A DNA stretch of 64,000 nucleotides from the NCBI RefSeq assembly GCF_047948215.1, contig NC_134456.1, forward strand, positions 83,654,515 through 83,718,514, read 5' to 3'. Made by a program: the position numbers and the translations under genes. The stretch's first letter is position 1. Each line of letters begins with the position of its first letter. The notes below the pieces were generated by a model. It was given only the letters and a program-made list of their open reading frames with translations. It did no database searches and was not told the DNA's origin. Of the stretch, positions 48,267 through 61,171 are shown in pieces. Source of the DNA: Lycorma delicatula (Eukaryota; Arthropoda; Insecta; Hemiptera; Fulgoridae).

Positions 48267-51200
48267 TATATACATAAGTTGGTAGTGAAAAGGCTGGTTT
48301 GATCTTTATTTAAACTACCTCTGGAGGTAGCACAAAACCAAGAAAACACTGATGAGATGTAATATGTCCAGAGTTATGGGGTAATTAGTTTTCCCTCAGA
48401 AGATATGCAACCAGGCAATGATTAACATATTTGTGACATAAATATTTACATGTAAAAATAAGATTTCATTATTTACCCAAGTAATAATTACCAGCCAGCC
48501 TGTAGCGTTATCCAGGGAAGTGGAATTTAGTAAATAAATAAACATCATAATTAAAATATGCAGAAGTTATCTCTTGGTTTCTACAACACAAGAAAGTTCA
48601 TAGTGTGCCAGGTAGGTCATTTCATTTCATGGCCAACAGTACTCATAGAAGTAATACCATTTCCAAATCAACTGATGATGAGTATAAATGAAGCTGAGTA
48701 CAGGATGGGGAGGGGAAGTCATGTACTGATTTATATTTTTTACTCAATCATTTGTAAAATAATTATGCAAAAAATAATAATTTTCATGTATATTGTCATG
48801 TTTTTCATTTCTTACATGAAAAATGTTATCACAATTAAATAGAAGGAAATAGTGTGAAGGATATCTCTAAAAATACTAAATTTGGTTAAACTATTTACTT
48901 ATACAATGAAATACAGTGCTATAAATTCATTAAAATGTTACCTAAACTAAAATAAATTATTCGTTGTAATGAACAATACTGATAAAATTCTAAAAATAAA
49001 ATGAAAATGTACTTGTATGATAAAATAATGGGCAGAGAATTGCAAAATTCTGTTTTAATTTGCTTAATAAAAGTTAAAACTCCGCAACAAATATAAAAAA
49101 AAAATTCTGATCATTCTAAAATTTATGTACATACATAGCATAAATTTAATTACAAGAACGTGATAAATTACTTAAATTAATTAATGTATATTAATGAATT
49201 TTATTTTACTCAATTTTAGTAACTGCTAGTTTCAATTTACTTTTTTTTTATGAAAAAGATTATATCCCTTTTTCAATTGAGTTAATTTAGTGGTTTTTTG
49301 AAAAAAAGTATGGGTTAATTAATTAGGCATTATTACGGCAAATAATAAAATCAATTTTCATTTTTAAATTATCTTGTTATAATTCATATCTTTTAAATTT
49401 AAATATATCTAAGGAAGAACAATATTCAAGTAATGTCAAAAAATTTAAAATATTTAAAACTTATGTAAATAAATTGTTACTAAAAAGAGCACTCTGGCCA
49501 GGGAGCTTTTGCATTTTGAAAAGTATATCTTGTATTTAGTATTTTTTAACAAAAATTTTTATTCTTTTTACAATAATTAGATGCAATATTTTTATGTGCC
49601 CTTAATTTACCTATTGGCTAAATTATCTATAATTAAATGTATAATCATTATTTTTAAATCAATTTTAATTTTGATATCTTATTCAATTATATGGAAATAA
49701 ATAATCAAATAAGTACTTATGTTAAAATACAATGTTCTGATTACAACAATTTAATACTGATTAACAACAACAGATTTCCTAAAAAAAATGTTTGTTTAGA
49801 TTACAACTGGAACTTTCCTTATGCTATGCTTTATCATCCACTTACTGTAGTAAGATTGTTTTAGTTACTCAAATCTGAGTCCTAATATAAGATAATTAAA
49901 AAAAAATAAAAAATAAACTGTGTTCCACAAAATTATGTCATCTTTTTTGTAATTTTATACAAGTTTTGGCTTATTGTATATTTATTATTACATATACAAA
50001 ATTTTTTGTTGAGGTTTTATTAAAAATAATACAATAAAAAAAATCTTGTATCTGTAACATATATTTAAATGCCACGAATATAAAAATATCAGTTATTTGT
50101 CCAAAAAACTGTGACTTAAATGCTAATCAACTTGTACATATTTTACAAGGGTTTTTTAAAAAATATAAATATATCATATTTTATTTAACAAATTAATTTA
50201 TTTAAGATTATATGGAAATGACACAAAATAATTTAATAAATTATTAAATAAGTATTATTTAAATAAATTAAAATTTATACTCAGAACCTATGAAAATTTA
50301 AACAAAATAATAAATGGATAAAATCAAATTATACGATGAATCTTTTAATAAATATACTCATATAAACCAAACTTTACTCTGAATATACCAAATTGTAATG
50401 TATTTGAAAAAATCACACTAATACTGAACAAACCTAATTCATTTTTTAAAAATTATGATCTAAAAAAATCTAATTACTGATTCATATTACAATTGAGAAT
50501 GCATAGAAAATTAAAGGCAATTAATTAATCACAAAAAAATTATACAGCTAATATGAAAAACTATTATTGTGCAATTATAATTAAACACGTTATCTAATTT
50601 TTTATTCAGCTAAATATGTATATCAGTAAATATATTTAAATAAATAATACATTTTAACTTTGACTTATCCTAACTGTAACAACAAAAATTTTCTATATTA
50701 TTTTTATTAATTATATTGAATGCATTTCACTTGAATTAATGACACAAAGCTTTAGTGAACAATTTTTTTAAGTTATTAAGTTGTAAGCTGGAAAATAACA
50801 GATATAACGTTTTTTTTTGCTACGTTAATAATATCATATACTACTTTGAAATTTAGCATGTACAGAATACATTAAAGAACTCAATTCATATTAACTCATA
50901 CATGTTATTATACTTTGAGCAGACATTCATAATAGTAAATCACTAAAATATGATGTACTGTTATGTAACAATACATCACATCAAATATGATATTGCAAAA
51001 TACATTGTATATCAATTTGATTTAATTAGGTTATTGAAATAAGAGAACAAAAAATGAAATTTAGTTTCATATATACTTCACGTGTTTCACAGGATAATAA
51101 AAGTTAATATTACTTATATTAGAAAAATTAAACCAACATTTTTTATCTTCTCCCCTTATACAATAGCACTGAAGTACAGAAATTATTCTCCAATCTCTTT

Positions 51201-51692
51201 TGGTCGATCCCTTCATTGCTTGTTCATCTGTTGTTTTTTTATACGTCTCCACTACTGCTTCTTCATAACCTCTACAATCTCTGACTTGCAATATCCATCT
51301 TAACCTTATTTAGCTACCTTCTGTTTAGTCTTTCTTTTGATCTCTTTTCAACGCTTTCTTTCTTTTCTCATTCTCTTAATGCATCAAACTATATGAAATA
51401 GAGTGCCATTCTATACTTACTTTTGTCTTTATCAGAAAAAAATATCTGGAAAAGAAAACTTATATTCAATAACAAAAACCTCTTGTTCTAATTTAGAGCT
51501 TATGTTCTTACATACAGCCTTCATATTATCTCCTTTACTTAGTTCACTATTGCTGGCAAGTTTAAGCTGTACTTCTTTATGTTCTCAATGTAATTTCAAC
51601 AATGATCTTTTTTTTACTGATAAATTAATTCACTATAGAAGTTTACAAAAAAGCTTGTGCGCGGGAATATGAAAATGGAAATTTTTAGCATA
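48267..51692. other. AT-rich non-coding tract
   Basis: No gene supported. Frames at 48558-48842, 51082-51303 and 51403-51672 lack any family signature; the last two are in moderately pyrimidine-rich DNA. No recognisable element. Confidence 0.45.
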
Positions 51693-51778
51693 TAAAAATG
51701 GCACCTTTGGCTGGGATTCGAACCCGGGACCTCTGGATGAAATACTGAGATGCTGTTATTCCACCACGAAGATTGGCT
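51693..51778 (-). repeat. tRNA-derived SINE (family 2), head fragment
   Basis: Minus-strand text includes CATCCAGAGGTCCCGGGTTC then GAATCCCAGCCAAAGGTGCC, with a perfect B box (GGTTCGAATCC, about 51717-51727). The A-box side reads TCGTGGTGGAATAACAGC and is diverged. Its layout matches the SINE at 21222-21365. No acceptor stem can close, so it is not a tRNA gene. Confidence 0.65.
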
Positions 51779-54488
51779 AAATTTTTTTAAAAATATTTGA
51801 TAAAAAAAAGAAATGGAACGAAAAAATTTTATAAAACAAATGTAGAATTAACATACAAATTCACAATTTTTTCCCACAAAACAATGAAGTAACATCGATG
51901 AAAATGTTGTGATCTCAAATATAATATAATGTAATATAAATTTATAACACACTAAGAAATAATAGTAACTGCTATTAAAATCTGTAAGATAATGTTGAAG
52001 TAATAAAAATTACTCTTATGTCACTAGATGTGTTAAGTAACTAATAATTTCAAGAAATCTGATTCTGTTGTAAAATTTGTGTATACATGCATGCTTGAAG
52101 TCTAATGATAATAATTTACAACTTATTATTGAAAACAATAGCAATATATTTTAATGTATTCTTGTATTCTTCAGACAACTCTCTAATTCCATAAATATAT
52201 ACTGTTGGCTGTATTCTTCAGTATACATAAATTAAGTGCTGCTAACAGTATTCTCATTCTCTTTAGATATCTTTTCTTTACCTATATTTTACTCAAATTT
52301 CTGAATATTTATTTTATGGTTGCCTCAATTGAGTTCCATTACCTAATGTTCAAAGTAGTCTCAAAGAGTATCATCTTAAACTAATTAACATTCAATTCAT
52401 TTGAACTTATAATTTCACAATTAAAATTTACAATTATGTATGTTATTAAACATTGCTCTATCTAATACATCACTTGAGATATACGTACAAAAAAATTATT
52501 TTAATTATAAATAAAATCTTACTGTAATAAAAAGTTATAAATTTATTTTTGAGTAAAAATAAAAGAAAAAAAAATAGTTTGATTTGGCTAAGCGCCTTTG
52601 ATTTTTCAATATCTCTTAAACAATATACAGCATTACAAGTCACTGCAGCAATAAATAATTAATAATAGGTACATTATGTGTTTAATTAACTATACAAAAT
52701 ATAAATTACTTAAAGAGTGCAATGCACATATAACTATAATCAATGGAAACAAAGCATAGTACATTAGAAATAAATTAGTTATTAAATTATTTAATTACAA
52801 ATTTATTACAATAAAACACTAGAAAAGCTATTTTTTATTTATATTAGTAAAAAAATATAAAACTTCTATAGACAAACTATATACATGTAACTGCACATGA
52901 TAAAAAGCTCCAATATATTTCCATTCAACTGCAATCAAAAAGTGTAACCATTCAGCTATTTTTGATGGTTTTCTACAATCAAACATCAGAAAATACTGTA
53001 CTGCATATATACATACTCAACAATGAAATAGTAATTCAATGATAGACTAATTAAATAAAATTAAGCACTTTAATGAATTGTAATGCACACAGTGTTCTCA
53101 TATGTATTGTTTAATCTTTACAAAGAACATGTAGATGTTTAGAATAGGCCTGTTAATTCATTTCTGTTAAATTAGCTATTAATCTGCTATGTACATAGCA
53201 GAGAATCAATTGGCCCATTATTGGTCAAATGAAACTTAAGATTATTTGAAAGCTCTCTAGGATTATTACCAAATAGCAACTTTAAATGTATTTTTACAGA
53301 ATATGGATGACATAGAATAAATAGTTCAAGTTCTGACTTAGGGGAGGCATATGGAAAAGAAGAAAAATCCATAATTTTTTCCAAAATAATTTTTAAATAA
53401 AGTAAAATTATTCTCGTTACTATACTAAAATATAAATAATTTATAAAAATAAAATCTCAATTTGTATTGTTCCACTATGGAGTTGATTGTTTTACGCTTA
53501 CGTCATGCAGTCTTCTTCTTTATATTTATATATCTTTATAAGTACATCTTTTACACCTCTTATATCAATCAATATATGTCTCCACTGGACATAAATCGAT
53601 TGTATGAAAATAAATTTCTGAACATCTGAATCACCAGTTGATTCCAAAAAATCAATATTCAACTGAATGTGTTTCTTAGTGCACAGAATAAAATATCAAT
53701 GAATAAAGTAAATATATAATGGTTGAACATCAAATTTACAACACATAAAGCAGAAAATATGCTTTAGTTACAGCCCACATAATAATAAAAAACACAAAAC
53801 AAAAACATTTGATAAGATGACTATTTTGTACAAAGTGTACCAATAGAAAATCTAATATGTGCACTAGGTTTTACTGATAAATATTGTTTTCTCCAATTTT
53901 TAATTAATTTATTACTATTACTTTGTTTCATTACCACAAATAGATAAAGATATGTTCATAAATGTTGACAATATTGACTGTCTAAACAAGCAAACACAAG
54001 CACCAAAATATATGTTTAACCTAAACTAAAATTCAGCCAAAACAGTATTTTTTATTTTTCAATTAAAAAAACAGCTAAGTAAATTTACTTAAGCATTATA
54101 TAAAAGTGTATAGATTACCTATATATAATAAATAACCATTTCACCAAATAATTCACAACGTTTCTCAAGTTTTAACAGAGGGGAATTTCACAGAAATTCA
54201 CTGATTATTCTTAGCTTAACTTCTTTGAAATAAAGTTTACATTAAGCTGTTAAAAATGGAGAGCTTGTAAATTAAATTTGTTAACTTCTAGGCATTTGCA
54301 CTAAATTAAGAATTTAAAAAGGAAAATAAAGATGATAAAATTTTAAACAATTAGCAAATGCTTTCAAAAGCATTTTGGTTTTGAAAATATAATAAAGTTG
54401 ACTGTATAAAACAAATTAAGCTATGTGTACAAAAACTTAACAGATATAAGTTTCTTTAAAAAAAATATTAAAAAATCTGTTGTGGATA
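51779..54488. other. AT-rich non-coding tract
   Basis: No gene supported. A 65-codon minus frame at 53187-53384 (SELELFILCHPYSVKIHLKL within) has less biased composition than most, but I recognise no family and see no convincing splice sites. Confidence 0.45.
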
Positions 54489-55025
54489 CCACATGACTTC
54501 CTTGTATGCCTATTAAATTACACATACACATATTTTTAAAATGAAAAGTTCATAAAATTTTATTTTACTAATAACTTCTGATTTTGTAAATTTTTAATAT
54601 ATTATTTAGTGTAAAAAACTTTTTAATTTATTATTAATAAATCAATATATTTAATTAAAAAAAAAAGGCTAAAAAAAGGAAATGAAATCTGATTAGAACC
54701 TTGTGGGAATGAAGTCAGATTGTCTTCCCTGCGTAAGATCCAAATATTTCATTAATTACAACCATAACTCCAAATTTGTTGGATTTTGGACACTTTTGGT
54801 CCAGTTGATTGCAATCAAAAGGGGAGGTGCATAACTAGATGTTACAATAGTCCTAAATCCAACATTTCAACATCTTGTGTCTAATCATTTTTGAGTTATG
54901 TGAGATACATATGTACGTACATGTCTCACTGAAACTAGTCAAAATGGATATTTCCATTGAAATCTGAAATTTTTCACAATCACAGTACTTTCTTTACTTT
55001 GTACAAGGAAGTAAAAACCACATGA
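54489..55025. mobile_element. MITE-like repeat with short terminal inverted repeats and 8-bp duplications
   Basis: Flanks CCACATGA at 54489-54496 and 55018-55025 are identical. Inside, CTTCCTTGTA (54497-54506) is inverted as TACAAGGAAG (55002-55011), followed by TAAAAA. The body (about 520 bp) has no reading frame and includes landmarks GTCCAGTTGATTGCAATCAA and TTTTTGAGTTATGTGAGATA. Very similar sequence seems familiar to me as a common insect interspersed repeat, but I cannot search here. An 8-bp duplication would fit a hAT-type non-autonomous element. Confidence 0.78.
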
Positions 55026-55130
55026 ACTATAAACCAGCAAAAATAAAAATATTTTTTATAAAGTTTAAAAAAAGTTATGCGACTATACTTTTTTATTTTC
55101 TATTTCATAATTTCTACATAATTTTATATA

Positions 55131-56225
55131 CTGTATTTGCCTGAATATAGGTCAATGATCTTTCCTAAATTTTCTCTTTCAATTGAGAGGTTAACCTATA
55201 TGGTGGTGGCTTATATTTGGATTAGACTGGTCTTTTAAGTTGTCTTGTAATCTATTTTTGTTTCTACATTCATGATGGAGGACTTATTACAGTTTTATAG
55301 TAATAAGTACCTTCAGTTATTATTATTATTATTATTATCTATTATTATTAATAAAAGTACCTAATTAATGCAAAAGGTTAGATGGATGAGTGTTTGGTCA
55401 AAGATTGTCTTAAAACGGTCTGGTTCAGAGACACTTAGGTCTTTGAAGACAACAATCCACATCAATATTAGATGCATTCAGGGGTCATTTGACGAAAAAT
55501 GTAAAATCTGAAGTAAATAACTAAATACAGATTTAGCTATAATATCTGATGGTATGACTTCAGAGTTACAGGTTTTGGGTATACTGTGAATAAACCTTTT
55601 AAAGATAATCTTAAAAAAGATTATAATTGTTGATTGTGAAGCAACAATCAACTAACTCCTACTGGAGGAATAAAAAACCTTTTGTGAGCTTATGAAGTGA
55701 GTGGATTATTAAGTCATGGAACTCAATATCACTAGATAGCATTAGACAAGGATTTAAAAATGTTGCGTTAGTAATACATTAGATGAAACTAAAGATTATA
55801 TTTGTGGGAGGAAGAATCAATAATGAAAACATTTTATTTTCAGATGGTAGTATTAATGAGGACAGTGTCAAGACAAAGTGTTGTGAATGAATTTTTTTAA
55901 TGAAAATATAGAAAAACAATTTAAATAAAATTTTTAAAATTGTAATTACTATTTCTTTTAAGATATTTCTTATTAAAAATGTGATACACAATTTTACTTT
56001 TTTTTTATTATGATGCTATTTTGATATAAGAATTAAGCAAGTATGTATAATACTATAAATTAATATAATAAAACTGTAATAAATAAAAAGTATGTACAGT
56101 ATTATGTAATTATGTACAATAAATTTCAAAATTAACTTCTTATTGGTGGTAAAAAATATTCAACAAACTCTTTTTCTGAAAATTTAATTAAAAAATGGGA
56201 GGTCAACCTATATTCAACAAATGCG

Positions 56226-56226
<1 letters not shown>
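55131..56226 (+). mobile_element. Pogo/Tigger-like DNA transposon relic
   Basis: The ends CTGTATTTGCCTGAATATAG (55131-55150) and the reverse complement of about 56206-56226 (TCGCATTTGTTGAATATAGG) form roughly 20-bp terminal repeats next to TA dinucleotides. Coding remains of the pogo DDE domain are spread over frames: a LDAFRGHLT-like text (about 55466-55495), IISDGMTSELQVLG (about 55537-55580), VNKPFKDNLKKDY (about 55586-55624), LTPTGGIKN (about 55651-55677) and IRQGFKKCCVSNTLDETKDY (about 55743-55800). The N-terminal CENP-B-like DNA-binding part is absent. The right end is extended by a (TA)n run (56226-56252). Confidence 0.82.
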
Positions 56227-56252
<26 letters not shown>

Positions 56253-56257
<5 letters not shown>

Positions 56258-56928
56258 AAAAAATAATAAAGAAATCTGCTTTTAAAGCAAGTAATTTGAT
56301 TAATGTAAATGTCAATATTTTTCAAATAACATAAATATATTACTGTCTTCGGTTTTGCGCTGGAATATGTACTCACTATAAAAAAGTTTCTTTCTGATAT
56401 ACAATTTTCACTAAATATTTCTTTCTTGGTAGTGTTTAGATAAAACCAAACCCCTCTAGGTTTCCTAACTAGAGAGACTTATTTTCTATAAAAACATTTA
56501 CTTTTGTGTATCAAATATGTTAAAAAAATCCTATAATTTTAAAATTAATGAAGGCTTTTAACATTAACTAACTCACTATAATATTCCACTATCTTTTGCA
56601 ACATTGGTATACCGAACTGTTTATAAAATGCAGTTTTCTCTGAAAAGGCACAAAAGCTAATATACAATCTGTTATTGTCACCTAGTTAAAATACACAACT
56701 AATACACATGCAGAATAATTGTTACCAATAAAAAAAGCCTGTTATGACAATCTCCAGTTAATTAATATTTTAATAAATTAATATGTATAACATAAATTTT
56801 TTTCAAAACACTTATTAAGTCATTCGTTTAAGTCTTGGATGTTAATTAATATTTCGAGCTGAAGAGGAAAGAAAAAGTTACAATACAAAAATTATACATC
56901 AATTTGTTATATACAAATATCTATAATA
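56253..56928. other. AT-rich spacer
   Basis: No gene or recognisable element between the TA run at the pogo right end and the second foldback. Confidence 0.55.
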
Positions 56929-57221
56929 ACTGAAACTCAACTACCAAAACACAGTAACAAATAAGCAACCTTAAAAACTACCACCAATAATCAATTTTTG
57001 CAGGATCCATTACTATAATGTTGCGTGTTCATCATAAAAACAGTGATGTAAATAGCGATAATTTAGGAATTTATAAATTTAAGATTTTTAAAAATAACTG
57101 ATTGATGCAATTATAAAACTGAATACAAACTGATGATGCGGCATCTTGTGAAAATTAATTATTATGCTAATTTTTAAGGTTACTTATTGGTTACTGTGTT
57201 TTGGTAGTCAAGTTTCAATTA
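56929..57221. repeat. Foldback element, about 85-bp inverted arms
   Basis: The left arm (56929-57014) is the approximate reverse complement of the right arm (57133-57221). The best-conserved outer 50 bases include CTACCAAAACACAGTAAC against GTTACTGTGTTTTGGTAG. The right arm begins with CTGATGATGCGGCATCTTGT then GAAA, the same motif as in the 22391-22987 foldback. The spacer is about 120 bp. Non-coding. Confidence 0.87.
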
Positions 57222-59642
57222 ACATTGAATCTAATTAGTGCAGAGGTCAATATGTTGATGAATTATTTGAATTTTCAAAAAAATTATTACAAAAATTTAT
57301 ATATTACTAGCCAAGAAAAAACAAACTAAAAGTCATTGATCTTAGACGCTCAAAACTTAATTTTGAAGTATTTCTGTGTTTCTTATATATATGACCATAC
57401 TTGAAAAAGTGATTTATAGAATCAGAGGTAGAAATTGACATCTTTAAAGATTAAAGATTTTTAAGATCTTTAAAGAAGAAAAATTTCATGTGAGCAAACT
57501 TCTGAAATTATAGCTTAGAATTTTTTTTATTAACTCAAGATAAATTTTGGTAATTTATAATTAACAAAATTAATACATTCCAATTTCCAGGAATAGTTGA
57601 TTTTTATCATGATCATTTTTTATAAATATGCAAAGTCAACTTTTTTAAATAAAAATAAAATAATTCAAATACAACACGTAACACTATTAATATTATCAAT
57701 TACAGATGTGTATTAATGCATTTAAAAAACACCATTTCCTACTTCTTGAAGAACTACTATGCATAATTATAGTAAAGTCTCACTAAACGAAATAAGAATT
57801 TCACTATCCAACTAATACAAACTATACATAGGTTTTAACGAATTTCTTACAAATATCTTAAAAAAAAATAGCAATAACAAATGACATAAAGCAATGCTGT
57901 TAACAATAAACTACAATACCAAACTTAATATCTGAAATTTTTCTGATCTCTAAAGCAACAGAATTAAGTGGTAAAAAATAAAATGTAACATTAAAAAAAA
58001 ATCAAATTTATGAAAAATAAAGTCAAAATTATACAAAATTTGTTATTTACCTGAGTTCCATCTTCCTAACAAGTGTTGGGCTCAGATTAATTATCGTGAA
58101 TGATTTTTTTTCAGATGATCTTACCAGGCTACAATCTTTGCTTCAAATTATGTTAAGCTTAATGAAGTTTTTCACTATTCAAAAACAGTATTTTATTTCA
58201 TATATTAACAACTTAAATCTTTTCTAAGTGTTTATATATATATTTTGAGACAATTCTCCAAAACTGTTTATACAGAACTGAAGTAAGAAATTGTTACTAG
58301 TATCTCTGTACAGAGAATAACACAAAATGTAATCTTTTCACGATGATACAGAACTGAAGCAAGAAATTGTTCACTAGTCCCTCTGTACAGAGAATAACAC
58401 AAAATGTCATTTTTTCATGATGCAATAGTGTGGTTATGAAAAGTCAATTTTTTAGATTTTTTTTGTTGAAAATATAGATTCAAGTTAACTGTTAAAACTG
58501 CTGCTGCAATAATACCAATACTCTAATTGCAATAAAATGTGACTTTTATTTACTTCATTTTCTGTGATAGTATATTCATACGTTTATTTTTTCATTATTT
58601 CATATTCTAAAATGCTTTTGAAAAATATCTGTATTTTTAAACACAATTTGCTACTCAACATGGGAATACAGAATATGTTTTAAAACATATTGACATAACA
58701 TAAGGGACAACACAGTGTGAAATATTTTGTGAAATTTTTGCCTGACAAGTGTTCAGAATGCAAGTACAGAAATCAACAGGATTCATTTATATTTCTAAAT
58801 GTAAATATTCAGAAAAAGTAGAAAGAAGTAGTGAAATCTTGATTTTTTTCTCTTTCAATTACATACAACAAAAGTTAATGCACTAAAAATATTTTTTTTC
58901 ATTTTGTCTAATACATGAAAAAAATATTAAATAAGCATCAATTGAAACCCTTGAAAAAAGTAACATTATCAATTGCACAGAAAAAAGTACAATTTCGAAT
59001 TATTTATTTTTTTAATAATATTTTAAAAACTATGCTACTTTATGTCTGTAAAGATGTGCAGGAATTTTCAGCATCCATACTGAAATAGATTTAATGTTGG
59101 CAATGATGATGATTACTTTGACATGTAATTGTCCATTTATAATATTTTTGTTGGAAATTCTTAGATCGCTGGTGTCATTAACTAGATTGAAAACTTTCTA
59201 GAAAGAGCAAGGATAAAAATCAAAACAGAATTTTCAAACCTAAGGCTCTGAGTGACATAAAAAATATTATGTACTATGAAAAGTAAAATTAAATTTTATG
59301 AATTTTAATGTTATTAAGATCACAAATTTTCCAAAATTTTAAAATGAATATATTTATAGTTTCCATAATATTTATATGTATGTAATTATACTACAATTTT
59401 ATAAACAATAACCACATTATACTAAAATACTTCACAATTTTTAAATGTAATTTTCATTTTTTTTCAAAAACAAATTCTATTGAAATAATGCAATTGTAGA
59501 TTAACCATTATTTTATCTAATTTGATGTAACTAATAATTTAAATATTCTTATAATTAACAAAATCAAAATAAAGGAATATAGTTTATGTTTTTATTATTA
59601 TTTATAATTTATTACAATAAACTAAACATAATCAGAGAATAA
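57222..59642. other. AT-rich non-coding tract with a tandem duplication
   Basis: No gene supported. Holds the 76-bp duplication at 58271-58424. A polyadenylation signal for the candidate terminal exon at 59643 might lie here on the minus strand, but AATAAA-like strings are too common in this DNA to pick one. Confidence 0.45.
58271..58424 (+). repeat. Two-copy tandem repeat, 76-bp period
   Basis: Units at 58271-58346 and 58347-58424 share TACAGAACTGAAG, AAGAAATTGTT, TCTGTACAGAGAATAACACA and AAATGT, with few differences. The unit contains a small palindrome (TCTGTACAGA). A simple local duplication. Confidence 0.9.
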
Positions 59643-59787
59643 CTACGGTTTTGTGTGCAATGGATGTAGCGCATCTAGTCTATCAACTTGAGATATGCTG
59701 TTCACTGCATTCAAAAGACAGAGAACAACAGTGATGTACATACTCAAATCCCTTGAAAATTGAGCGTACCTTTTTTTGAGTCCTTCT
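59643..59787 (-). CDS. Candidate terminal coding exon, unrecognised protein
   Basis: On the minus strand a pyrimidine-rich tract and acceptor (TTTTCTTCCGCATAG, ending at 59788) precede 47 codons plus a TAG stop (59645-59643). The intron phase would be 2. The peptide starts EGLKKRYAQFSRDLSMYITV and goes on with a hydrophobic LCLLNAV stretch, ending LDALHPLHTKP. Its composition is balanced, unlike the Phe/Ile/Lys-rich noise frames nearby. I recognise no family. It could instead be part of an old transposase. The rest of the gene would lie at higher coordinates, possibly past the window. Confidence 0.3.
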
Positions 59788-61171
59788 CTATGCGGAAGAA
59801 AATAATAAACATAGACATTACTAAAATAAATACTTACTTGAATTTGCTGTAACATTAAATTTCTTATATAATATTAGAAAACATTTTTAGCATTTGAGAA
59901 ATATTACCCTTAAATACTTGAATACCTCAAGTGCTAAACATTATTTGAAACCTTGAATAGAATGCAGGTACTTAAAATATGAATATTGTGTCATTCATGA
60001 AGCACCGTCTTCATAGTATTATTACTACTACAAAGTATTACAACTGAAAGAAAAGCACAGGCCATGTTTTAGAACTCCTAAAACCTTTTTGAATACTGGA
60101 TAACTTGTGTTCTATCTTTGCTTAAAAAAAAAAATTATATTTAATAATGCTGTGTCAACAATTTATTGAATGTGCAACTCTTTTTTGCATATACGACATA
60201 ATTTGCAACAACAAAAGATGGGGAGATTTGACTTACAACTTGTTTTCTTAAATAAAAATCTGTAGGAGAGATATACAATATGAGTTAATTGCTTTAGTAA
60301 AAAAAATAATTGTAAAGTAGTTCCAAATATTAAATTTAAAATAAATAAAAATTTCACTAAAAGTGTTTTTGGTTTACTCTTTTTATTTTCTTTTTTTATG
60401 TTTTTATTTTTACTCTATCAGTTTATTTAACATCTAAAATCTGAATAAGAAAAAAAAATAATGCAAAATTTAAATATAAAACTAAGAATAGAAAAGAATA
60501 TAGAGTATAACTAAGAATATTGAAATATTTTAATACTTAATATCGGCTTAAATTTAAATTCCAAAAAACTGATATTTCTCTTATCACTAATAATTAATTA
60601 GACTTGAAAATTAATGTAGTAACGGATGTATTTCTGTGAATTACAACAAAAGGTCTAAATTTTCTCTTTTGAAGTAATTTATCAACATGAACAAGATCAC
60701 CTTGAAAATGTTAATTATTAGCATTAATATTACATAAAAATTCTAATCTCAAGAGTCAATGAATCAATATTTTATTATATCATACAAAATACAGACTTTT
60801 TTTAATCAAGGGTTCTCTTAATCATGCAAATAAATAAAATCACAAAACATTAAAAAATGTGGGCATAAATTTAATTAGCACCGATGTATTAAAAAAATAA
60901 CTATAACAATAACAGTAGAGTAGAAGAAGAAGAAGTAAAATAAATGAATAAAACATACACAGTTAAATAAAATAAATTAATATACATACATTTTACTTAT
61001 TACATTTTATACAGGTGACAAAAAATTAATAATACTATTTCATTTTAACTGTAAAACACGTAAGCAGTAATGCAAGTTGTTTATTTTTTAATATTATTCA
61101 AGATGGAAGCAGATTTGAATCATCTGGCAGATAAACCATAATTAATCGAATATGTTTTAATCATATTTATT
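59788..61171. other. AT-rich non-coding stretch
   Basis: No gene supported. If the flanking exons are real this is intron or 3' UTR on the minus strand. A 64-codon minus frame at 60163-60357 is Phe/Leu/Lys-rich noise. Confidence 0.45.

Noticed and set aside
51082..51672. Open plus frames with Ser/Leu-rich peptides
   Set aside because: Pyrimidine-rich DNA yields such frames by chance; both strands are open at 51067-51303 and no motif is visible.
53187..53384. 65-codon minus frame with balanced composition
   Set aside because: No family recognised, no clear splice sites, and no second supporting exon.
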